Positions 47,787-58,200 of a stretch of 64,000 nucleotides of DNA are shown here, piece by piece. Numbering within the stretch: the stretch's first letter is position 1; each line of letters starts with the position of its first letter. The notes under the pieces are model-generated. The model saw nothing but the letters and a program-made list of their open reading frames with translations, had not been told where the DNA came from and made no database searches. This DNA comes from Nematostella vectensis (lineage: Eukaryota > Cnidaria > Anthozoa > Actiniaria > Edwardsiidae). Both the position numbers and the translations under genes were made by a program. The DNA lies in assembly GCF_932526225.1 (NCBI RefSeq), contig NC_064034.1, positions 10,922,887-10,986,886 of the forward strand, written 5' to 3'.

Positions 47787-50388
47787 CCCAGTATCCTTTT
47801 CGTCTTTGTGCTGTTGTACGGTGAGTGTCGCCTTATAAAGGTTTGTAAGAGCGTAGCGCTTGGAGTTTTTTTTTTAATATATGTACTTATTTCCGACAGC
47901 TAAAAAGCCTGTGAAACAATTATCCGTCCCCAGGATCATGTAACGAGAATTCAAATGCATCCCGGTGAATGTAAAAAGAGCGTTGTTAGTAATTTGTTTC
48001 GCATCTGTCAGTACGGAGTACGTTAGTTTATGAAGAGTAAATACAATTTAAGAGCTAGCCATCATTTTTTGGATCCCAGAAGATATTTCATTACATTCTA
48101 AGTGGACGTTCTCTTCCAGATGACGTTTAATGAAAAGGCTAATAATATAATCGTTGCCACGTTTCGGAATTCAAAATGATGGGGAGTAGTGTGATATAGG
48201 GGGTCCAAAAGACCGTCGAGATCAGGGAGGGAATTTTGTTAGGTTTTCACCCATGTTTGAGAACTGTAGCTGAACACAAACGTCCTGACTCTCTTTCCCA
48301 CCCACACAATGTTTTTTTTTTTTTAAGGATTTTTGTAATGTGAGATTTCATTTCTTTTTTGTCTTCTTGAAAACAAAGATTCCCTCTAATGGAAAACAAA
48401 TAAAAATATTTGTCGTTTCTAAAATCATTGATTCAAACGTTTCTAACGCCTATTCTGAGTTCTAATTCTGTTGGAATACCCTGCTCTTTACATAAGTTTC
48501 TCTGTATTTTGATCAGTTCTAATGGCAAATATCCCTTATAACTAACTTCTGTGTAGAACCCACAAAAGCCTGACGGTTTCAAGGACTCCTCGGCACCCGT
48601 GGCAAACAAATAAAAAGAATTGAAGAACAAACAACTAAAAACAATTACAGTTTGTAATTTCCTTAATGCACGAGACCGTGAGAATTATTTGCTCTTAGCG
48701 GGTGTTATAAATGAGTTTGTTTTTACTGTATTTATCCAAACCATGCAAAGTGAGGGAAATCTCAACAAAGCTACTACCTATTGTTTTAGCCTAGACTCTG
48801 TTTCGTAGCTCAGCGGCTACACGTAGGAGCTCTGCTTTATTTGTTTAATCTGTTTTTTTTTTCTATCAGTTCCACGCAATAGGCGCTTTGGCGCTTTGAT
48901 AAGATAAGCAGTATTTTTTATTATCCAGACCAAAAATAATTACGTTAGATTTCATCAATAAAAAAAAAGAAAAGAGAAGAGAGATGCATAATGTCTGTTT
49001 GAAAACTCCCTTACACTAGCTAGCACGCTTCCTATTATTGTCGTACGATTTTATTCACTAGTAGTGACAAATATCATACAGCCAATCAGAGGCCAGATAC
49101 GATGTTTCCACTGAAAAAAATCGTGTCAGTTTTTTCTAAAATTTCTAGAGTTAGATAGAAATGCCACCTCAAGAGCTAAACATCTACCTAGCGAGCATCT
49201 ACCTAGCGAGCATCTACCTAGCGAGCATCCACCTTATAGCGAGCATCCACCTAGCGAGCATCCACCTAGCGAGCATCTACCTAGCGAGCATCTACCTAGC
49301 GAGCATCTACCTAGCGAGCATCTACCTAGCGAGCATCTATCTAGCGAGCTTTTTTTTTTATTACAGTTCGAACAGGTCAACAAACAACAACAAAGAATAT
49401 TAACCTAATTCCCTACGTTCTTTGATGAAGACCTTTGAGATATTTGAAAAAGAAGACGGATTTAGCCTTCAGTTCAGAAGAAAGACCTTCACTTCGAGCA
49501 AACTCGCAAGGCCGTGCTGTCAAAGCAAATAATATAATAAACAATATTACTTCACGTATGGTTCGCTTGTTATCTCTCTACATAATAAATTCACGAGCGA
49601 ATGACGCGAGAACGCAAATTAAAAGCATCTTGGAAAGATAAAAAACATCACCCCTGCCCTCACTCTAAACGCAAATGCGCATCACCCCTGCCCTCACTCT
49701 AAACGCAAATGCACAGGGTACCCATCAGGTGATGAGGTCAAAGGATGACCGGTTAGTCTGGCTTCCGTGACTTGTGTTACCGGCTTTCGTATTGAATAAA
49801 TCACGCCATTATACAACTGGGAAGAAATCGTACACAGTAGAATACAACGCATCAAGGTAAACGAGGTGAGCTTTGCGAGCGGTACAAAGTTGAAATTTGC
49901 GATTAACGATAAAAGTCCATTAGCAGATAGTAATGTCAATAAACTGATGTATTGCTAATATTATCATAACCGCGCTACAGAGGTGCATGATACCAAATTA
50001 GTCATTGTCATATTGTGAAGTTTATAGCAGTTTATCGACAGTTAAGTTTTAATAAAGGGTCCTGCTTCGCTGTTACGGTATTCATAGTTGAAATCGAAGG
50101 TTCTTCACCAAGTCTGATTGCTGTTCTGCCTCTAGCAGGGGTCGGAAAGTATAAAAGGCAAATTTTAATAGCGTGACAACAGACAGACGAGCCTCACAGA
50201 CGGAAAACAGACACGCGGACCTGAAAGACGGACAAAGGACATATGGGACCTGACAAACGGACGAACAACAGACAGACGGACAAAAAACAGGCGGACATTT
50301 CACGGACGGACGGACCTGATAGACGGACAACAACTTTGATGATCGACACTATTTTCTTATAGAAGCCGAGTCTCCTCCAAGCCACACA
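47787..50388. other. Divergent intergenic region between gene B and the SLC25 gene
   Basis: Probably holds both promoters and 5' UTRs; no TATA or initiator could be assigned with confidence. It contains an 11-copy 15-bp repeat (49184-49350) and a GACGGAC-rich tract just before the SLC25 start (about 50178-50330). Short frames at 48433-48630 and 49435-49641 are not recognisable as genes. Confidence 0.6.
49184..49350. repeat. 15-bp tandem repeat CTACCTAGCGAGCAT
   Basis: About 11 copies with CTA/CCA variants and one three-base insertion. The Ile-Tyr-Leu-Ala-Ser frame across it is an artefact of the repeat. Confidence 0.93.
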
Positions 50389-51288
50389 ATGGATCGATCG
50401 AGCGAGACCATAGACCAAGTAAACACGCGACGCTTATCCCCGCTGCGCAATCTAATCGCAGGTTCAGTAGGAGGAGTGACAGGAGTGACAGCAGGCCAAC
50501 CGCTGGACACGATTAAGGTCCGCCTGCAGGCTTCCGTTGGAGCAGGTCCCTTAGACATGCTGGCCCGGACAGTCAAAAGTGAGGGCGCCCGGGGCCTATA
50601 CAAGGGTATGCTTGCCCCGGTGCTGGTAGCCGCGCCCGTGACGGCTGTAACGTTCTACAGTCTGTCTATAGGAAAGCGTTTGCAGCTGTCCGACCCAAAC
50701 AAAGAGCCTACTTTGGCACAGTATTACAACGCCGGTGTGTTCTGTGGGGTATGCGTGTCGTTTATTTACGCACCGACGGAGCGAGTCAAATGTCTCCTGC
50801 AAGTCCAGAAAGAGAGCGGAACCAGAGCTAGGTACCAGGGCCTAGGCGACTGTCTGGTACAGGTATACCGTACGGGCGGATTACGGGGCGTGTTCAAAGG
50901 GCTTGGGCCGACAATGGGCCGTGAAGTGATCGGAGGGGGGTTCTGGTACCTTACCTATGAGGGACTTCTACGTGCCATGAGGTCAGGTGACCGCACACGT
51001 GACCAGGTGGGCCCTATTGCGGTGATGCTGTCAGGCGGAAGTGCTGGGCTGGTGTTCTGGATGATAACGTACCCTATTGACGCAATCAAAACAAGGGTGC
51101 AAGTAGCGCCAGAGGGCACATATGCAAGAGGAGCCCGGGATGCCTTACGTGAACTCCTCAGGAATGAAGGACCAAGAGCGCTGTACCGTGGCTATGTTCC
51201 GGGTTTGATGCGCGCTGTCGTGGTTCATGCCGCTCTTTTGGCGGGCTATGAGCTAACGATGAAGACTATGAATGTAGTAGTGCCTTGA
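50389..51288 (+). CDS. Mitochondrial carrier family protein, carnitine/acylcarnitine carrier-like
   Basis: Single uninterrupted 299-codon frame. The three repeats of the SLC25 family are visible with their signatures PLDTIK (repeat 1), PTERVK followed by CLLQVQ (repeat 2) and PIDAIK (repeat 3). Cytoplasmic-gate motifs YEGLLR and YELTMK follow transmembrane helices 4 and 6. The PTERVKCLLQ motif and the repeat-3 loop (VAPEGTY, then ALRELLRNEG) recall SLC25A20 (carnitine/acylcarnitine translocase), which exchanges acylcarnitines for carnitine across the inner mitochondrial membrane in fatty-acid oxidation. The related A29 and A15 carriers remain possible. The start is the first ATG after an upstream TTATAG acceptor-like site, so a 5' UTR intron may exist. 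It has no coding introns although its neighbours are full of them, which suggests a retrocopy origin. The frame is intact, so it is probably functional. It is divergent from gene B and convergent with PBRM1. Confidence 0.9.
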   Translation: MDRSSETIDQVNTRRLSPLRNLIAGSVGGVTGVTAGQPLDTIKVRLQASVGAGPLDMLARTVKSEGARGLYKGMLAPVLVAAPVTAVTFYSLSIGKRLQLSDPNKEPTLAQYYNAGVFCGVCVSFIYAPTERVKCLLQVQKESGTRARYQGLGDCLVQVYRTGGLRGVFKGLGPTMGREVIGGGFWYLTYEGLLRAMRSGDRTRDQVGPIAVMLSGGSAGLVFWMITYPIDAIKTRVQVAPEGTYARGARDALRELLRNEGPRALYRGYVPGLMRAVVVHAALLAGYELTMKTMNVVVP

Positions 51289-52252
51289 CATTCATAGTCT
51301 AACTACAATGACCTAGAACGATCTAGGATTCAAGAGCTCGAAGACATCACACCATCCACTATCCAAGATATTGTGATATATTAAATAGATATTTTTAATC
51401 ATCGGACAGACTTCACTCTCATACACGGATATTTATCTTACTGTGAACATAACATAAAAATGTGAAGTATTAGGAAATGTTCAAGACTATGGTTGAGGTG
51501 AAAAAAGATTTATTCAAATGTTCTCGCTCACAGAACTTTTTTTGTAAATACTGAAGAGCGTGGCTGCGTCCATTGAAGCAAATGCCAATTTCACACGCAA
51601 TAAATGATCAAATATCAATCAAGTATAGCGGGTGCAGAAACATAGATGCTTTTGGGTCTAATCCTCTTAGCGCCTCATTTACACGACAGATAATCCAAAC
51701 AGCACAATGGGACTTCTTTTCAAAACAAAGCGCTCTTGACGCGCGTCAAATGTACATGATAAAAATATATTATAAACCTTATACCATCTTAATGGCGCTC
51801 TATTGGCCGGCATACACATGCTATGACGCCTTCCTATATATGTATATACTGTATGTATAGTGTATAAAAGAAAACTTAAAACTGGAAAAGTACCAAGAGT
51901 ACCGTGAGAAAGAGAAATCATGTCAACATAAATACTGAAGACGAATTACAACCACCTGATCTAACTCTGAATCTCTCGTCGCGGCTTAGCCATAGCTTCT
52001 TTGTCACGCAACGACTTCCTTGTAAAGCAACATGTCATCTTGTTTACAGCTCTCTAGTCACGACTTCCTTGTAACGCAACATCTTATCTTGTTCACCGCT
52101 CCCTAGTCACGGCATTTCACAGCTTCCTTGTCACATGACATCTCTTTCTCGTCACGTCTTCAACGCCACGCAAACTCTTGTTCTCAGCTTTCTTGTCGCG
52201 TGACAGACATGACCCCGGTTTCGGCCCCCTGGTTATAAACAGCTCGTTCTCG
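51289..52252. other. Intergenic region between convergent SLC25 and PBRM1 genes
   Basis: Contains both 3' UTRs. Imperfect repeats of CACGACTTCCTTGTAACGCA and GCTTTCTTGTCACG occur at about 51985-52200. No gene recognised. Confidence 0.55.
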
Positions 52253-55200
52253 TCACGGCTCCCCGAATCGCGAGAGCGAGAGCGCATCTTTCATCATGTG
52301 CTCTTTCAGAGCCCAGAGCGCGTCCACGGGGTTATCAAAGTCGCCGTAACTGTTACCGAGCCAGTGGACGGGTAACTGGGCAAGCTGCTGAGGAGTCATG
52401 GTAGCAGCGTCGGGCTTGCGGGACTGAGTCCAGTTACTCATGTGCGGGTTTCCATCACGGAGGCCTTCAATGTACCTATGGAATAGAAGGGGAGCACTGT
52501 TAGGCGATCGCTCCCCATCCACGTTCCCTTCAACGTCCATCATTTACCTGAGATAGGCCTCCGAGTGATGCAAACGCTGCGGCTTGGAAGGAGGCGCTAT
52601 GAACACTGGAGCGGGCTGCAATCAGATACAACACGTAAGAATAAAGGGATAATAAATAACTGAAAAGGGAAGGAACATCGAACACTGGAGCGGGCTGCAA
52701 TCAGATACAACACGTAAGAATATAGGGATACTAAATAACTGAAAAGGGAAGGAACATCGAAAAGAAGGTTGAGTCCGTAGATCCGACTTGATTGCTCAAA
52801 ACTCTAATCATTCTTAAAAATAGCACATTTCCTGTATTATGCGATACTTGAATTGCTGGTGTATTTGTTGGAAATCACCGTGATTCAAGCGGATTTAATT
52901 CACTACCAAGATGATCTAATTTGAATAGGGCTGTATAACATACAAGTATCGGATAGTCAGGCTTTAATTTATAACATATGCAGTCGCAGTAATTGCAAAC
53001 CTGTAACGTGTTGCTTTACACCAATTTTCAAATGTATGCGGAATCCCGGGTTTCCAATTCTGTCATTCCACGTAATCATTCGACAATACTTCTTGGATGT
53101 CATAACCATTCTCAAATTTGAGACGACCTTGGATTCTTGGGTCTCCATGCACGGCTCTTGACGTCCCCGTGTTCAGATGGCGTTTTCTGGTACGTATGCG
53201 AATGATTTCCCAACAAAGAGTGCTCTGCACTGTCTTTAACAAATGAGTCTTAATATAAAGTAAATATAGTAAATATTGATGGAAAATTACTCTCCAGCGC
53301 AGATCGTCGCTAAAAGCTTTCATGTTTTGAGCGGCTCTCTGGATCATGTCGAGAGAAGAGTTTAGCAATATACTTCATGTAGTTTGAATTTAGGAACTAG
53401 ATTGGAACCTCCACAAAGTACTAGCTTTGTCGAATGACAGAACATTGGAAACCCGGGATTCCGCATACATTTGAAAATAGGTGTAAGAACCTTATCAAAA
53501 TATCTTCAGGTTCACGGATTCCGCATAGATTTAAAAATAGGTTCCGCATAGATTTGAAAATGGGTGTAAGAACCTTATCAAAATATCTTCAGGTTTTAAC
53601 GGGGGCCATAGAATTCCCATATATTCGTTAACCGCTAGCCTCAGTAGAATGGTTCCAAGAGGTATTGCACTTACAACTTCAGGTTGTGACGGCTGTAGCG
53701 GTACTTGCTGTACAGGGTTCTGGGGCTGGGCCCCTTGCTGATGTTGAGGTGTAGCAGGCTGGTACTGGTTTATCTGGTTAAACTGGTTAGCCTGCTGGGG
53801 AGGCATCTGATTGGTTGGCTGAGGAGCCGGTTGGGGTGTGACGGGGCTCATTTGGCTCATCTGCTGTAAGGGGTTCATGGCGGGCTGGAAGCTGAATTGC
53901 TGTTGAGACTGGCTGTAAGTCTGTTGATAGCTTGGGGATTGTCCTACAAACAAGGAATTAACGCTCCTCTTAGTTACGAGTTACAAATAAAATGCTATTG
54001 GAATTATAGGCTAATAATTTTGTCATCCTCTTCGATGAGATGAACTTTCTGTTACTTTCTGTCAATGAGATGAATCAAAGGTTAAACTGACAATTGTTGC
54101 CGGCACACAATGATCTAAGAAAAATACACTCCAGGGCCGGGTTCCTAGAAAGCAGGTTAAGGCTAACCCAGAGATAAATGCTCTTTTTATCCAATCAAAT
54201 GTCGCATTTATCCTTGGGTTAACCTGCATCCTGCTCCAGGCCGGCAAATTTCCACAGCCCTTTATACCTGACTTGCTATACCTGACATGGGAGGTGCTCG
54301 CATTACCTGGCATGGAAGGTGTTTGCTATACCTGGCATGGGAGTTACTTGCTATACCTGGCATGAAAGGTGCTTGCTATACCTGGCATGGGAGGTGCTTG
54401 CTATACCTGGCATGGAAGATGCTTGTTATACCTGGCATGGAAGGTGTTTGCTATACCTGGCATGGAAGGCGCTTGCTATACCTGGCATGGAAGGTGTTTG
54501 CTATACCTGGCATGGAAGGCGCTTGCTATACCTGGCATGGAAGGTGTTTGCTATACCTGGCATGGAAGGCGCTTGCTATACCTGGTATGGAAGGCGCTTG
54601 CTATACCTGGCATGGAAGTTACTTGCTATACCTGGCATGGGAGGTGCTTGTTATACCTGGCATGGAGGGTGTTTGCTATACCTGGCATGGAAGGTGCTTG
54701 CTATACCTGGCATGGAAGGTGCTTGCTATACCTGATATGGAAGGTGCTTGCTATACCTGGCATGGAAGGTGCTCGCTATACCTGGCATGGAAGGCGCTTA
54801 CTATACCTGGGATGGAAGGTGCTTGCTATACCTGGCATGGAAGGCGCTTGCTATACCTGGGATGGAAGGTGCTTGCTATACCTGGTATGGAAGTTACTTG
54901 CTATACCTGGCATGGAAGGCGCTTGCTATACCTGGCATGGAAGGTGCTTGCTATACCTGGCATGGAAGGTGCTTGCTATACCTGGTATGGAAGGTACTTG
55001 CTATACCTGGCATGGAAGGTGTTAGCTATACCTGATATGGAAGGTGCTTGCTATACCTGGCATGGAAGGCGCTTGCTAGACCCGGCATGGGAGGGGTTTC
55101 TTATACCTGGCATGGGAGTTACCTGCTATACCTGACATGGGAGGTGCTCGCATTACCTGGCATGGAAGGTGTTTGCTGCTGCGGTTGTGGAGTCATTCCC

Positions 55201-58200
55201 ATCCCTTGCATCTGCCGCTGCATCATGAGGGTGGGCGTCTGTGGCATATTTTGGTTGTTGAACATTGTGTTCCCTTGGGCGTTGTTGTTGTTATAAATGG
55301 CTAGAGAGGAAAGCAACAAGTGTGACATTAGGAAGCGCATGCTGTGATACAGTGCTAGAACCAGTGATAGTGTAAGTACATTTGAAGGGTGAAACAGAAA
55401 ACCCATGCTTGAGCATTTGAACCTATACGCATACTTTTATCCCCCAAACAAATCACGTTGAGTTGTCTATATTGAGGTCAAGTATACTTGTTTGAAAGTT
55501 CGTGGTAAATTCTCTATGAAGAAATAAAATCACTTATACTAGATCCATTTCGTCCCGTCTATTATTTTTTCAACTGACTGCGTTGGCGTCGTTCTCTTAG
55601 GGAAGTAAAAAATCATAATATACAAAGATAAAAGCCAAGCGTCGGCTCCTGGGGTGCATAAGCAATAGAACAGATCAAGAGTGGTCACACTTAGGTTTCT
55701 CTCCTTGTATTTTGCAGAAAACCAAAATTTGAGCGATGTATATTTGACGTATCAGCTAGTAGAATTAGCTCTGGTTAGTAAGTCAGGGCATCAACACTTT
55801 GGTTCTGTCTGTAAAAGGACAGTCGGCAAAGTGTGTCTAGTATGACAATGAAGCAGTTCTTTTTTAATATAAACTATAAAATTGTTACGCAATTCTTCAA
55901 TAATAAGTACGAGTTATTCACGGACAAATATTAATTTTCTTTTCTCTAAGCAAAGTTGGCCTCACCTTGTTGCATGCTCGGTTGAGGTATCATCCGTCCA
56001 CCCATGCCATACTGAGTAGGGCTACTAACAGTGCCGGTATTCCCTTGGAACTGACCTGCCATAGCGTTCCCCTGGTTCATGCCCATCACCCCTTGGCCCA
56101 TACCGCCCGCTGCCGGACCGAGGGATACAGCGGGGGACGTGGAGGGTGCAACGGGTGTGCGGGGTGGGGGTGGAGAAGAATCGGGGCTTGGTTCGGTGAA
56201 TGAAGCTTGGTGTCGCGGGAAAAAGTTCCTAGGATGTGCAACAAGCTTGTAAGAATTTACTCATGCGCTAAGAGATCTCTTAGATCACGTGATTTTTTGG
56301 TGGCAAACTAGCCCGCGCACAGGCATTTAGCGGCAAAATAACAGCAACAAAGAGCAACTTATTTAGCGCATGCAAATAAAGCCAGAAAGTTTGTTTTCAG
56401 GAAAAGTGTTTATTTTCATTTAAAGATGTCATTTTTACGTCGTTTTCTGGCGTGACGGGCGTAGTCATTTCTGTGTTTATTTTGGCTTGAATTTGCCACC
56501 CAAAAGGTCACGTGATCCCTTACCACAAGTCCCAATTGTCTAAAAAATATAAAAGCAAGAAAATTGATGGTTCAGGACCATCATTTTGCCCAGCGCGACC
56601 AAACATTACGTGAAAAGCTGATAACATGTCGACTAGATTACTAGGCAGAGCAGAAATGAGATTGTAGGGTAGGAGAAAAGTGAATCTTCAATAGAAAAAA
56701 GGAGCTTGTAAAAAGGTTTCACCAATATGGAAAAGAGGGGAGCATTTTCACTTACTTGCTACGGTCCAGCGGGGCGACAATTCGCGGTGGGCCAACCAGA
56801 TGAACCTCGCGGCAATGGCGGAAGAGCTTCGCACTCGAGTTGTATGGCCTACAAGACATAATCAGTGAAATAAATAAATTAACACGAGGTTGAGAATTCA
56901 TTTCATAAATCTCTGAGAAAACAAAGTAATTTTCCTGGTGTTTTATTTTTATATATATAAATTTTTACGAAAAGAAAACAAAAATTCATTTTTCAGTACT
57001 TTCCAAGGTAAGCCAAAGTCAACTGATACAATTACGTCTTTTCAAAGAAAGCTGAACAATCCCACTGATATCTGACAGTTAGTGAAATGTGACCCTATCA
57101 GACGAGGAAAACACGATGAGCATAGGTCTTACCTAGCTCCTCTTCTTGCTCTTGTGCACGTGGCCCAGAGGCAGTGATAGAACCCGTCATCTGTAACCAA
57201 GAACAAGTCATGAGGCAGATACTGGGCATGTAAGCGAGGAGGGTTTGGGCGGGTATTCATTTTTATTTATTACACCTACCCCTTTTTTATGTCCATTTGC
57301 TATACGTCCACACACCTTTTGAAGTGGATCCACGCATGTCATCAGAAATGAAACGACGCACCACCTAAACCCTCCTGGATTGATAATGCCTTCTGAAAGT
57401 ATTTACCTTGCTTGCGGAGATGGTTGCTACTATCAAGTACATGCACACGCAGGTCTTGGAGGTCCTCGTACTGGTAATCACAGCCACGCCACATGCAGTC
57501 GTACACAAACATTGTAGTGGGTCCATGGCCAGCACGTGACAAGCTCTATAAACACAATACACACTAGAAGATCGTACACAAACATTGTGTAATGGGCCCA
57601 TGGCCAGCATGCCACGAGCTCTATAAACAAAATACACACAAGAAGGTAGTACACAAACATTGTACTGAGTCTATTGTCCACACACGACAAGCTCTATAAA
57701 CACAATACACACAAGAAGGTCGTACACAAACATTGTAGTGGGTCTATCGTCTGCATGCGACAAGCTCTAAAACACAATACACACTAGAAGGTCGTACACA
57801 AACATCGTACTCGGCCAATGAGCATCGGGCATCAAGCTCTATCAACACAAACACAAGCTGCTGTGCGTCTATCGACCTCTGCTGAAATAATCTACCCCAT
57901 CATTCTCTCCCTTAAACACTAGGTTCCGCTATAAAAGGGAAAGCTCCTCCCACCCCCGGGCTCAAAAACAATCAGTTATCAATCAGCCTTCATTGAGTCA
58001 TGTCAGGACAACTGCTCTGAGCGCTCAAATTTAAATTCCATATTCCAGAGATAAACCAAATTAAAATTCATTCCTAGAGTTGTCCATCTAAGATGGTTCT
58101 GTTTATAGTAAAATAATGATATATCAAGCTGTGTGCGGTCTTAAATTTGAGCATTTTCATCACAGCGCGAGAATAATTTATGCTGATGCGTTGGATTATG

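Noticed and set aside
48433-49641. Short frames upstream of the SLC25 gene as genes
   Set aside because: No recognisable domain, poor start context and no splice partners found.
54287-55135. 282-codon frame with repeated Tyr-Leu-Ala-Trp-Lys motifs
   Set aside because: Artefact of the 25-bp PBRM1 donor array on the opposite strand; no start context or non-repeat coding part.
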